Below, piece after piece: positions 39,875-48,764 of a stretch of 64,000 nucleotides of DNA; the first letter of the stretch is position 1; each line of letters starts with the position of its first letter. Under the pieces are notes generated by a model. That model was given only the letters and a program-made list of their open reading frames with translations, was not told the origin of the DNA and searched no databases. The DNA lies in the NCBI RefSeq assembly GCF_028737265.1, contig NZ_JAQZAK010000013.1, forward strand, positions 105,466 to 169,465, written 5' to 3'. The DNA comes from Actinomycetospora callitridis (GTDB lineage: Bacteria; Actinomycetota; Actinomycetes; Mycobacteriales; Pseudonocardiaceae). The position numbers were made by a program, and so were the translations under genes.

Positions 39875-42568
39875 ATGGTTGACGACGACCAGGACCCGAC
39901 CGGGACCGACGAATGGCGGGAGGCGCTCGAGTCGGTCCTCGCGGTGGAGGGACCCCAGCGCGCCCACGACCTGCTCGACGAGCTGATCGCGCAGGCCCGC
40001 GCGGCCGGCGCGCCCGTGCCCTATTCGGCGACGACGCCCTACGTCAACACGATCGCGGTGGAGGACGAGCCCACGCACCCGGGTGACCGCGCGGTCGAGC
40101 ACCGCATCCGCTCGGCCATCCGCTGGAACGCCGTCGCGACGGTGCTGCGCGCGAACAAGGAGTCTTCCGAGCTCGGCGGGCACATCGCGAGCTTCCAGTC
40201 CGCGGCGACGCTCTACGACACCGGCTTCCAGCACTTCTGGCACGCGCCCTCGGCCGGCCACGGGGGCGACCTCGTGATGATGCAGGGGCACTCCTCGCCC
40301 GGCATCTACGCGCGCGCCTTCCTCGAGGGCCGCCTCACCGAGGAGCAGATGGACTCCTTCCGGCAGGAGGCCGACGGCACCGGGCTCTCGTCGTACCCGC
40401 ACCCGTGGCTGATGCCGGACTTCTGGCAGTTCCCGACCGTCTCGATGGGCCTCGGCCCACTGATGGCGATCTACCAGGCCCGCTTCCTCAAGTACCTGCA
40501 GGGCCGCGGCCTGGCCGAGACCGAGAACCGCCACGTCTGGGCGTTCCTGGGCGACGGCGAGATGGACGAGCCCGAGTCGCTGGGCGCGATCTCGCTGGCC
40601 GGCCGGGAGCACCTCGACAACCTGATCTTCGTCGTCAACTGCAACCTGCAGCGACTCGACGGGCCGGTGCGCGGCAACGGGAAGATCATCCAGGAGCTGG
40701 AGGGCCTCTTCCGGGGCGCGGGCTGGAACGTCATCAAGGTCATCTGGGGGAGCCGCTGGGACCAGCTGCTCGCCAGGGACGAGGGGGGCCACCTCCGGCG
40801 TCTCATGGAGGAGACCGTCGACGGCGAGTACCAGACCTTCAAGTCCAAGGACGGCGCCTACGTCCGTGAGCACTTCTTCGGCCGCTACCCGGAGACCGCG
40901 GCCATGGTCGAGGACTGGACCGACGAGGAGATCTGGGCGCTGACGCGCGGCGGGCACGACCCGTCGAAGATCTACGCGGCCTACTCCGCGGCGGTGGACG
41001 AGCCCGACCGGCCCACGGTGATCCTCGCCAAGACCGTCAAGGGCTACGGCATGGGCGAGGCCGGCGAGGGCCAGAACATCTCGCACCAGCAGAAGAAGAT
41101 GGCGCAGGAGAACCTGCGGGTCTTCCGCGACCGCTTCGAGCTCTCGATCGACGACGACGCCATCGAGTCGCTGCCCTACCTGCGCTTCGACCCCGACAGC
41201 GAGGAGGGGATCTACCTCCGGAAGCACCGCGAGGCGCTCGGTGGCTCGCTCCCCGTGCGTCGCCGCACGTCGGAGGCCCTGGAGGTGCCGGACCTCTCCG
41301 CCTTCGGCGGCCAGCTCGCCGGCTCCGGCGATCGCGAGAACTCCACGACGATGGCGTTCGTCCGCGTCCTCAACACGCTGCTGCGGGACAAGAAGATCGG
41401 CAACCGCGTGGTGCCGATCGTCCCGGACGAGTCGCGCACGTTCGGCATGGAGGGCATGTTCCGCCAATTCGGGATCTTCTCCCGGGTCGGGCAGCTCTAC
41501 ACGCCCGAGGACGCCGGCAAGCTGATGTTCTACAAGGAGGCGGAGAACGGCCAGCTGCTCCAGGAGGGCATCAACGAGCTGGGCGCGATGTCCTCGTGGA
41601 TCGCGGCGGCGACGGCGTACTCCACCAGCGACGTCCCGATGATCCCGTTCTACATCTACTACTCGATGTTCGGGTTCCAGCGCGTCGGCGACCTCGCCTG
41701 GGCCGCGGGCGACCTGCGCGCCCGCGGGTTCCTGCTCGGCGGCACCGCCGGCCGCACGACCCTCAACGGCGAGGGCCTGCAGCACGAGGACGGCCACTCG
41801 CACCTGTTCTCGGCGGTGATCCCCAACTGCGTGTCCTACGACCCGACCTTCGCCTACGAGGTCGCGGTGATCGTCGCGGACGGGTTGCGGCGGATGTACG
41901 CCGAGCAGGAGGACGTCTTCTACTACCTGACCCTGATGAACGAGAACTACCACCACCCGGCGATGCCCGAGGGCGTCGAGGAGGGGATCGTCAAGGGGCT
42001 CTACCTGTTCCGGGAGGGCGCGCCGGCCGTCACCGCGGGGGCCCGGAAGAGCCGCGCCAAGCAGAAGCCGCGCGCCCAGCTCATGGGCTCGGGGACGATC
42101 CTGCGCGAGGTGATCGCCGCCGCCGAGATGCTCGAGGACGAGTGGGGCGTCGTCGCCGACGTGTGGAGCGCGCCGAGCTTCACCGAGCTGCGGCGCGACG
42201 GCATCGACGTCGCCCGCTGGAACATGCTCCACCCCACCGAGACGCCCCGGCTCTCCTGGGTCGAGCAGTGCCTGGCCGACCGCCCGGCCGGGCCGGTGGT
42301 CGCGGCGACGGACTACATGCGCGCCTTCCCCGACCAGATCCGCGAGTGGGTGGGCGACCGCCGCTTCGCCGTGCTCGGCACCGACGGCTTCGGCCGCTCG
42401 GACTACCGCAAGGCGCTGCGCGACTTCTTCGAGGTCGACCGGCGCTACGTGGTGGTCGCGACCCTGTCCGCCCTGGCCCGCGACGGCGCCGTCCCGACCG
42501 AGAAGGTCGCCGAGGCCATCGAGCGCTACGGCATCGACCCCGAGCGCCCCGCGCCCGCGCACGCCTGA
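39875..42568 (+). CDS. aceE: Pyruvate dehydrogenase E1 component, homodimeric type
   Basis: An 897-residue thiamine-diphosphate enzyme that decarboxylates pyruvate and acetylates the E2 lipoyl groups. Hallmarks are HFWHAPSAGHGGDLVMMQGHSSPGIYARAF, the ThDP/Mg motif GDGEMDEPESLGAISLAG ... NCNLQRLDGPVRGN, QQKKMAQENL, and the C-terminal TDGFGRSDYRKALRDFFEVD. Length is as expected for AceE. It heads an operon with E2 (35 bp downstream) and a lipoyl-fused E3. The arrangement of all three components as aceE-aceF-lpd is unusual for actinobacteria, where Lpd is commonly elsewhere and shared. Confidence 0.97.
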   Translation: MVDDDQDPTGTDEWREALESVLAVEGPQRAHDLLDELIAQARAAGAPVPYSATTPYVNTIAVEDEPTHPGDRAVEHRIRSAIRWNAVATVLRANKESSELGGHIASFQSAATLYDTGFQHFWHAPSAGHGGDLVMMQGHSSPGIYARAFLEGRLTEEQMDSFRQEADGTGLSSYPHPWLMPDFWQFPTVSMGLGPLMAIYQARFLKYLQGRGLAETENRHVWAFLGDGEMDEPESLGAISLAGREHLDNLIFVVNCNLQRLDGPVRGNGKIIQELEGLFRGAGWNVIKVIWGSRWDQLLARDEGGHLRRLMEETVDGEYQTFKSKDGAYVREHFFGRYPETAAMVEDWTDEEIWALTRGGHDPSKIYAAYSAAVDEPDRPTVILAKTVKGYGMGEAGEGQNISHQQKKMAQENLRVFRDRFELSIDDDAIESLPYLRFDPDSEEGIYLRKHREALGGSLPVRRRTSEALEVPDLSAFGGQLAGSGDRENSTTMAFVRVLNTLLRDKKIGNRVVPIVPDESRTFGMEGMFRQFGIFSRVGQLYTPEDAGKLMFYKEAENGQLLQEGINELGAMSSWIAAATAYSTSDVPMIPFYIYYSMFGFQRVGDLAWAAGDLRARGFLLGGTAGRTTLNGEGLQHEDGHSHLFSAVIPNCVSYDPTFAYEVAVIVADGLRRMYAEQEDVFYYLTLMNENYHHPAMPEGVEEGIVKGLYLFREGAPAVTAGARKSRAKQKPRAQLMGSGTILREVIAAAEMLEDEWGVVADVWSAPSFTELRRDGIDVARWNMLHPTETPRLSWVEQCLADRPAGPVVAATDYMRAFPDQIREWVGDRRFAVLGTDGFGRSDYRKALRDFFEVDRRYVVVATLSALARDGAVPTEKVAEAIERYGIDPERPAPAHA

Positions 42569-42602
42569 CCCCCGACGAGATCGACGAGACCGCGAGGCAT
42601 CC

Positions 42603-43973
42603 ATGACGGCCCCCGCCACAACCCAGGTCGAGGTCCCGGACATCGGCGACTTCACCGACGTCCCGATCATCGAGCTCCACGTCGCGGTCGGCGACGTGAT
42701 CGCCGTCGACGATCCGCTGGCCACGCTGGAGTCCGACAAGGCGACGATGGACGTGCCGTCGTCGCACGCCGGGCGCGTCACCGAGGTGCTCGTGGCGGTC
42801 GGCGACACCGTCAGCCAGGGCACGCCGGTGCTGCGGCTCGACGCCGCCGAGGGCGAGCCCGTGGAGGACGGCCCGGCCGAGTCCCCGGAGTCGGAGTCGG
42901 CTGCCCCGGTGCCCAAGGACGCGCCCGCGGCCGCCGACGCCGAGGTCACGGCCCAGGAGCCGGACACGGAGAAGGCCTCGTCGAGCGCGGGGGCTCCGGC
43001 CGCACCCTCCACCAACGGCTCGGGCAACGGCTCGAGCAACGGTTCGGGGCTCCCCGTCCACGCCGGCCCGAGCGTGCGCAAGCTGGCCCGCGAGTTCGAG
43101 GTCGACCTGGACCAGGTGCCGGCCACGGGGCCCAAGGGACGGATCACCAAGTCCGACCTGCTGGCCTACGTCCGCGGCCCCGCCCAGGCCCCGGAAGCGG
43201 CCCCGGCCGCGGCCCCGTCCGGCGGCTCGGGCATCCCCGAGATCCCGGCGCAGGACTTCTCGAAGTTCGGCCCGGTCGAGACGCAGCCGCTGTCGAGGAT
43301 CACCCGGATCTCGGGGCCGTTCCTGCACCGCTCGTGGCTGAACGTCCCGCACGTCACGCACAACGACGACGCCGACATCACCGACACCGACCGCTTCCGC
43401 AAGGAGCTCGACACCCAGGGCAAGACGGATCCTTCAGGGGGCTACCGGGTCACGCTGCTCGCGTTCCTCATGAAGGCGTCGGTCTCGGCGCTCAAGGCGT
43501 ACCCGACGCTGAACAGCTCGCTGACGCCCGAGAAGGACGCGCTGATCATGAAGCGCTACTACCACCTCGGCGTCGCCGTCGACACCCCGGGCGGGCTGGT
43601 CGTCCCCGTCATCCGCGACGTCGACCGCAAGGGCATCGTCGAGCTGTCCAAGGAGCTGGGGGAGGTGTCGGCGCGGGCGCGCGACGGCAAGCTCACGGCC
43701 GACGACATGAGCGGCGGTACGTTCACGATCTCCAGCCTGGGCGGGATCGGCGGCACGGCGTTCACCCCGATCGTCAACGCGCCCGAGGTCGCCATCCTCG
43801 GCGTCGTGCGCTCGCGCGTCGCGCCGGTCTGGGACGGCGAGGCCTTCGTGCCCCGCACCCTGCTGCCGCTGTGCCTGTCCTACGACCACCGCGTCATCGA
43901 CGGCGCCCTCGCCGCGCGCTTCACCCGCCACCTCGCCCACACCATGGGCGACGAGCGCCGCCTGCTGCTGTGA
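42603..43973 (+). CDS. aceF: Dihydrolipoamide acetyltransferase, pyruvate dehydrogenase E2
   Basis: A 456-residue E2. One lipoyl domain (residues 1-80; lipoylated Lys in DKATMD near residue 46) is followed by an Asp/Glu/Ala-rich linker with an NGSGNGSSNGSG tract. Then come the E3-binding domain (VRKLAREFEVDLDQVPATGPKGRITKSDLLAYV) and the catalytic CAT-like domain ending in SYDHRVIDGALAARF with the active His and Asp. It takes acetyl from AceE to CoA. It lies 21 bp before the lipoyl-Lpd gene, whose lipoyl domain is strikingly similar (VEVPDIGDFTDVPIIE in both). Confidence 0.95.
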   Translation: MTAPATTQVEVPDIGDFTDVPIIELHVAVGDVIAVDDPLATLESDKATMDVPSSHAGRVTEVLVAVGDTVSQGTPVLRLDAAEGEPVEDGPAESPESESAAPVPKDAPAAADAEVTAQEPDTEKASSSAGAPAAPSTNGSGNGSSNGSGLPVHAGPSVRKLAREFEVDLDQVPATGPKGRITKSDLLAYVRGPAQAPEAAPAAAPSGGSGIPEIPAQDFSKFGPVETQPLSRITRISGPFLHRSWLNVPHVTHNDDADITDTDRFRKELDTQGKTDPSGGYRVTLLAFLMKASVSALKAYPTLNSSLTPEKDALIMKRYYHLGVAVDTPGGLVVPVIRDVDRKGIVELSKELGEVSARARDGKLTADDMSGGTFTISSLGGIGGTAFTPIVNAPEVAILGVVRSRVAPVWDGEAFVPRTLLPLCLSYDHRVIDGALAARFTRHLAHTMGDERRLLL

Positions 43974-43994
43974 CACCTGCCGAGGAGATTCGCC

Positions 43995-45776
43995 GTGGCT
44001 GACACCGTGGTCGTCGAGGTCCCCGACATCGGCGACTTCACCGACGTCCCCATCATCGAGATCCACGTCGCCGTGGGCAGCGAGGTCGCCCTCGACGAGC
44101 CGTTGCTCACCCTCGAGTCCGACAAGGCGACGATGGACGTCCCGGCCGAGACGGCCGGGACGGTCACCGAGATCCGCGTCGCGGTCGGCGACACGGTCTC
44201 GCGGGGCACGCCGATCCTCGTCGTGACGCCGAGCGACGTCGAGGCCCCGGCGACGCCGGCACCCGTCGCCAAGACGGGCGCCTCCGAGCGGGTGCCGTCG
44301 CGGAACCAGGAAGCGCCGGCGGCCGCGTCCGACGGCGCGGAGGATCGGCACGTCGGGCTCGTCGTGCTCGGCGCCGGGCCGGGTGGCTACACCGCCGCGT
44401 TCCGGGCCGCCGACCTCGGGCTCGAGGTCCTGGTGGTGGACGCCCGCGACACCCTCGGCGGCGTCTGCCTCAACGTGGGCTGCATCCCGTCGAAGGCACT
44501 GCTGCACGCGGCCAAGGTCATCGCCGAGACGAAGGAGATGAGCGGGCACGGCGTGAAGTTCGGCGCGCCGGAGATCGACCTCGACGAGCTCCGCACGTGG
44601 AAGGACGGCGTCGTCGACCGGCTGACCGGCGGGCTGAAGGGCCTGGCCAAGCAGCGGAAGGTCTCGACGCTGCAGGGGACGGGACGGTTCCTCTCGCCGC
44701 ACCGCCTCGAGGTCACCGCGCCCGACGGCGCGACCACCGTCGTCGGCTTCGACCAGGTCATCGTGGCCGCGGGCTCGGAGCCGGTCCGCCTGCCGTTCGT
44801 GCCCCACGACGACCCGCGCGTGCTCGACTCGACCTCGGCGCTCGAGATCGCCGACGTGCCCGAGCGCCTGCTCGTCCTCGGCGGCGGGATCATCGGCCTC
44901 GAGATGGCGACGGTGTACGCCGAGCTGGGCTCGAGGATCACCGTGGTCGAGCTGATGGACCAGCTCATCCCCGGCGCGGACAAGGACATCGTGGGTCCGC
45001 TGGCCAAGCACATCGGGGCGCGCTACGAGGACATCCACCTCTCCACCAAGGTCACCGGCGTCGAGGCCACGGAGAAGGGTCTCGTGGTGTCGTTCGAGGG
45101 GGAGGCCACAGGGAAGAACACAGCCCCGGAGACCGACACGTTCGACGCCGTGCTCGTGGCCGTCGGGCGGCGTCCCCTCGGCGCCGCGCTGGACCTCGGC
45201 GCCGCCGGGGTCTCGGTGGACGAGCGCGGCTTCGTCGGGGTCGACGCGCAGATGCGCACGAACGTCGCGCACGTCTTCGCCATCGGCGACGTCGTCGGCC
45301 AGCCGATGCTCGCCCACAAGGCGGTCCACGAGGGCAAGGTCGCCGCCGAGGTCGCCGCCGGGCAGAAGAGCGCCTTCGACGCCCGCTGCATCCCCTCGGT
45401 CGCCTACACCGACCCGGAGGTGGCGTGGGTCGGGGTCACCGAGACCGAGGCGAAGGCGCGCGGCCTGCCGTACGGCTCGGGGACGTTCCCGTGGGCGGCG
45501 TCCGGGCGCTCGCTGTCGCTGGGGCGCTCGGAGGGCTCGACCAAGGTCCTCTTCGACACCGAGACCGACCGGATCCTCGGTGCCGGGATCGTCGGTCCCG
45601 CCGCGGGCGACCTCATCGCCGAGGCCGCCCTGGCCATCGAGATGGGGGCCGACGCCGCGGACATCGGCCTGACGATCCATCCGCACCCGACGCTCTCGGA
45701 GACCATCGGCATGGCCGCCGAGGCGTTCGAGGGCACGCTCACCGACCTCTACATCCCGAAGAAGGCCGGGAAGTGA
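43995..45776 (+). CDS. lpdA: Dihydrolipoamide dehydrogenase E3 with N-terminal lipoyl domain
   Basis: A 593-residue flavoprotein that reoxidises the E2 dihydrolipoamide with NAD+. An N-terminal lipoyl domain (residues 1-80, Lys44 in DKATMD) and linker precede the E3 core: VLGAGPGGYTAAFRAADLG (FAD), redox disulphide C158-x4-C163 in GVCLNVGCIPSK, LGGGIIGLEMATVYAELG (NAD), FAIGDVVG and the catalytic His-Glu in HPHPTLSE. Lipoyl-E3 fusions are typical of PDH operons in Neisseria and beta-proteobacteria. GAGGAG precedes the GTG. The E2-like lipoyl domain suggests duplication within this operon or transfer of the whole operon. Confidence 0.96.
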   Translation: MADTVVVEVPDIGDFTDVPIIEIHVAVGSEVALDEPLLTLESDKATMDVPAETAGTVTEIRVAVGDTVSRGTPILVVTPSDVEAPATPAPVAKTGASERVPSRNQEAPAAASDGAEDRHVGLVVLGAGPGGYTAAFRAADLGLEVLVVDARDTLGGVCLNVGCIPSKALLHAAKVIAETKEMSGHGVKFGAPEIDLDELRTWKDGVVDRLTGGLKGLAKQRKVSTLQGTGRFLSPHRLEVTAPDGATTVVGFDQVIVAAGSEPVRLPFVPHDDPRVLDSTSALEIADVPERLLVLGGGIIGLEMATVYAELGSRITVVELMDQLIPGADKDIVGPLAKHIGARYEDIHLSTKVTGVEATEKGLVVSFEGEATGKNTAPETDTFDAVLVAVGRRPLGAALDLGAAGVSVDERGFVGVDAQMRTNVAHVFAIGDVVGQPMLAHKAVHEGKVAAEVAAGQKSAFDARCIPSVAYTDPEVAWVGVTETEAKARGLPYGSGTFPWAASGRSLSLGRSEGSTKVLFDTETDRILGAGIVGPAAGDLIAEAALAIEMGADAADIGLTIHPHPTLSETIGMAAEAFEGTLTDLYIPKKAGK

Positions 45777-45813
45777 GATCGGCGCCGGGGCCGGGCACCG
45801 TCTCCTGACCGCC

Positions 45814-46553
45814 GTGGGCCCGCCGCGGCGCGTGCCGCTCGGCTCGGGCTGGGACTCCGACGCCGTCCTGGTCGACGGCCGGTGGGTCGAGCGCACGGCC
45901 CGGCGCCCCGCCGCCGAAGCGGGGCTGCGGCGCGAGGCGCGCCTGCTGCCGTGGCTCGCGGCGTGGCTCCCGCTCCCCGTGCCGCGGCCGGTCGTTGTCG
46001 GCGGGACGCCGCTGACCGTGCGCCACCCGTGGGTGCCCGGGTCGGCGCTCGACGCCCCGTCCGCCGACCAGGGGCGGCGGCTCGGGGCGTTCCTGCGCAC
46101 GACGTCCCCGTCGACGCGGCCGTGGCGCACGGGCTCCCGGACCCGTCGACGACCCGCGGGTGGCGGGACCGGGCGGTCGCGCGGTTCGAGGCCGAGGTCG
46201 CGCCCCGCCTGCCCGACGACCGCCGGCTGCGCGCCGCGCTGGAGCGCCTGCGCGAGGCACCGGCCGGCGCGGTCGTCCACGGCGACCTCCGGGCCGAGCA
46301 CGTCCTGGCCGCCGACAGCGAGATCACGGGCGTCATCGACTGGGGCGACGCGCGCGCCGGCGACCCGGCCAAGGACCTCGAGTGGCTGCTCCTCGACACC
46401 GGCGTCGCCCCGGCCGTGATCGCGGCGTACGGCGCCGACCTGACCGCCCGCGCCCGCGACTGGCGGCGCGTGGGCCCCTGCTACGCCGTGGTGCACGGGC
46501 TCGACACCGGCGACGACGCCCTCGTCGTCAGGGCACTCGGGGACCTCGCGTGA
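45814..46553 (+). pseudogene. Aminoglycoside phosphotransferase/kinase-like gene, frameshifted
   Basis: The N-terminal part (GSGWDSDAVLVDGRWVERTARRP ... VPGSALDAPSADQGRRLGAFLR) and the C-terminal part (PAGAVVHGDLRAEHVLAADSEITGVIDWGDARAGDPAKDLEWLL) together make one APH-family protein of about 245 residues. They lie in different frames that switch near 46105-46120. The catalytic loop VVHGDLRAEHVL and the metal-binding IDWGDA are intact in the second frame. Either the gene is inactivated by an indel or there is a sequence error. It lies 37 bp downstream of lpdA and converges with the RibD-like gene, overlapping it by 26 bp. Confidence 0.75.
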
Positions 46554-47133
46554 CGCGGTAGCGCAGGGCCACCGTCCCCGGCCCGTCGAGGGTGCGGATC
46601 GGCTCGAGCTCGACGAGCTCGGCGGGCATGTCGTCGAACAGGCGCCGCCCCTGCCCGAGCAGGACGGGCACCACCTGCAGCGCCAGCTCGTCGATCTCCC
46701 CGGCTCGCAGGAACGCCCGGGCCGCCTCGGCGCCGTGCAGCAGCACGTCCCGCTCGCCCGCGGCCTCCCGGGCCGCCGCCGCGGCCTCCCGGACGTCGGT
46801 GACGTAGCGGGCGTGGCCGGGGGCGGGCGCGTCCGGGACGGAGCGGGTGAGCACGATGATCGGGACACCGTCGTGGTGGTCGCCGCCCCAGTGCCCGGCG
46901 TGGTCGAAGGTCCGCCGGCCGGTCAGGACCGCGCCGGTGGTCATCGCCGCGGCGAGCACGAGGGCGTCCACGTCGTCGTCGCTGCGGGCGGTGGCCGGAT
47001 CGTCGCCCACCGCGAGGACCAGGGACTCGTGCAGCCGCTCCCCGCCGATCCCCAGGCCCTGATCGGGCCCGTCCTCCGGCCCGGTGACGAATCCGTCCAG
47101 GGACATCCACATGTAGAGCACGATCCTGCCCAT
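46528..47133 (-). CDS. RibD C-terminal/dihydrofolate-reductase-like protein
   Basis: A 201-residue reductase-fold protein of the RibD_C family. The N-terminus is IVLYMWMSLDGFVTGPEDGPDQGLGIGG; TGRRTFDHAGHWGGDHHDGVPIIVLTRSVP resembles the NADPH-binding region; the C-terminus is LLGQGRRLFDDMPAELVELEP. Stand-alone versions are common in actinobacteria and usually of unknown substrate. It is divergent from the peroxiredoxin gene across a 118-bp gap in which I see no further structure, and its 3' end overlaps the frameshifted phosphotransferase by 26 bp. Confidence 0.88.
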   Translation of the reverse strand: MGRIVLYMWMSLDGFVTGPEDGPDQGLGIGGERLHESLVLAVGDDPATARSDDDVDALVLAAAMTTGAVLTGRRTFDHAGHWGGDHHDGVPIIVLTRSVPDAPAPGHARYVTDVREAAAAAREAAGERDVLLHGAEAARAFLRAGEIDELALQVVPVLLGQGRRLFDDMPAELVELEPIRTLDGPGTVALRYRVTRGPRVP

Positions 47134-47251
47134 GGCGGGCCCTTCCGTGGGAGGTCCGGGACCGACAGTGTGAACCCGGTCGTCGGCGAGGACGAACCGT
47201 CACTCGGACACCCGACGGCGACCGGCCGTTCCCAGAAGGAGAACCTGAACG

Positions 47252-47734
47252 ATGATCTCAGTGGGAGACAAGATCCCCGACGTGCCGCTCGCGACGGTCG
47301 GCGCCGACGGTGCCAACCCGGTGCGTTCCGGCGAGCTCTTCGGAACGGGGCGCACCGTCCTGTTCGGCGTGCCCGCCGCCTTCAGCCCGACCTGCAGCGA
47401 CGCGCACCTCCCGGGCTTCGTGGCGAAGGCCCAGGAGATCAGCGCCAAGGGCGTCGACCGGATCGTCTGCGTGTCGGTGAACGACCCGTTCGTCATGGGC
47501 GCCTGGGCGAAGGACCAGGGCGTCGGCGACAGCGTGATCATGCTCGCCGACGGCGCCGCGCTCTTCGCCACGGCGATGGGCCTGAGCATCGACGCCTCGG
47601 ACTTCGGACTGGGCGTCCGGTCGTCGCGCTACGCGGCGATCATCGACGACGGCACCCTGACCTGGATCGACGTCGAGGCGGCCCCGCCGGACCACGAGGT
47701 CTCCACCGCCGACGCGGTGCTGTCGCACCTCTGA
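47252..47734 (+). CDS. Peroxiredoxin, Prx5-like
   Basis: A 160-residue thiol peroxidase. The peroxidatic Cys lies in PAAFSPTCSDAHLPGF (Cys near residue 48), the signature of the Prx5/AhpE-TSA group with its PxxFTxxC-type motif, and VCVSVNDPFVMGAWAKDQG is also characteristic. No second conserved Cys is seen, so it is probably a 1-Cys enzyme reduced by glutaredoxin, mycothiol or a similar thiol. AGAAGGAG lies about ten bases upstream of the ATG. It is monocistronic. Confidence 0.93.
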   Translation: MISVGDKIPDVPLATVGADGANPVRSGELFGTGRTVLFGVPAAFSPTCSDAHLPGFVAKAQEISAKGVDRIVCVSVNDPFVMGAWAKDQGVGDSVIMLADGAALFATAMGLSIDASDFGLGVRSSRYAAIIDDGTLTWIDVEAAPPDHEVSTADAVLSHL

Positions 47735-47789
47735 CGGGGCGCACCTCTGACGGCCCCGAGCCCGCGTCCCGCACCCGCGGGGCGCGGGC

Positions 47790-48764
47790 TCAGCCGTCCC
47801 GGTACGCGCGCACGATCTGGTCGTACGACGTGTCGGCGGCCAGGCCCAGCGCCGCCGCGCGCGGGGTCTCGAACCGCGACGGCCAGCTGCCCACGATGGC
47901 GACCACGGCCGGGTCCTCGACCCAGTCGACGAGCGCGCTCGTGCCCGGACCGGCGACGCGGTCGAGGGCCGCGGTCATCTCGCGCGGCGTGGTGGTGAGC
48001 GCCGGGAGGTTCATCGCGGTCCGGCTGCCCCAGGTGGCGTCGTCCACCTCGGCGGCCCGGAGGATGCCGTCGAGCGTGCGGTGCGGCGAGGAGAGCGCGA
48101 CCGGCATGTCCGGCGGCGCCGGGCAGACGGCGCGCTCGCCGGCCAGCGGCTCGCGGATGATCCCGGACAGGAAGCTCGAGGCCGCGGCGTTGGGACGGCC
48201 GGGTCGCACCGACACCGTCATCAGCCGCACGCTCCGCCCGCGCACGAAGCCCTTGCGGGTGTAGTCGGCGACGAGCTGCTCGCCGACGAACTTCTGGATC
48301 CCGTAGCTGGACTGCGGGCGCGGCAGGGTGTCGTCGTCGACGGGGCCGACCGGCCCGATCGCCGGATCGCTGCCGAACACCGCGAGCGAGCTGGTGAAGA
48401 CGAGCACCGGGGGCACCGCGTGGCCGCGGGCGTACTCGAGGACCGCGCGGGTGCCGTCGAGGTTGGTGCGCATGCCCAGGTCGAAATCGGCCTCGGCGGC
48501 GCCGCTGACCACCCCTGCGAGATGGAAGACGGCGTCCGCCTCGTCGCCGAGGGTCCGGCTCAGCTCGCCCTCGTTGAAGTCGATAGTGATGTGCTCCACC
48601 CGCGGGTCGGCGCCGACGTCGTCGGCCGGCGCGACGAGGTCGACGACGACGAGCCGCGTGACGTCGGCGGGCGCCGCCCCGCCGAGCGCGACCGGCCCGG
48701 CGAGCAGGCGGCGGCACAGCAGCGTCCCGAGGAACCCGGCCCCGCCGGTGACGATCACGCGCAT
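47790..48764 (-). CDS. denD: NAD-dependent epimerase/dehydratase, D-erythronate dehydrogenase-like
   Basis: A 324-residue extended SDR. TGGAGFLGTLLCRRLL binds NAD; FTSSLAVFGSD and SSYGIQKFVGEQL supply the Ser and Tyr-x3-Lys. SVRPGRPNAAASSFLSGIIREPLAG and the SSPHRTLDGILRAAE segment match the DenD group, which oxidises D-erythronate to 2-oxo-tetronate. It follows a DUF1537 four-carbon acid sugar kinase with a 10-bp overlap, the standard partner in tetronate catabolism. The expected aldolase/decarboxylase (OtnC) and isomerase (OtnI) are not in the window, so the pathway is completed elsewhere or differs. Confidence 0.85.
   Translation of the reverse strand: MRVIVTGGAGFLGTLLCRRLLAGPVALGGAAPADVTRLVVVDLVAPADDVGADPRVEHITIDFNEGELSRTLGDEADAVFHLAGVVSGAAEADFDLGMRTNLDGTRAVLEYARGHAVPPVLVFTSSLAVFGSDPAIGPVGPVDDDTLPRPQSSYGIQKFVGEQLVADYTRKGFVRGRSVRLMTVSVRPGRPNAAASSFLSGIIREPLAGERAVCPAPPDMPVALSSPHRTLDGILRAAEVDDATWGSRTAMNLPALTTTPREMTAALDRVAGPGTSALVDWVEDPAVVAIVGSWPSRFETPRAAALGLAADTSYDQIVRAYRDG

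Noticed and set aside
38471..43150. A 1,559-codon open frame on the minus strand extending upstream of the oxidoreductase gene across aceE.
   Set aside because: Only the part from 39685 matches a protein family. The rest is antisense to aceE, low in complexity (Arg/Val/Leu/His-rich), and is open only because GC-rich codons rarely give stops.
43434..46868. A 1,144-codon minus-strand open frame opposite aceF and lpdA.
   Set aside because: It is the antisense shadow of two clearly coding genes and shows no domain or ribosome binding site.
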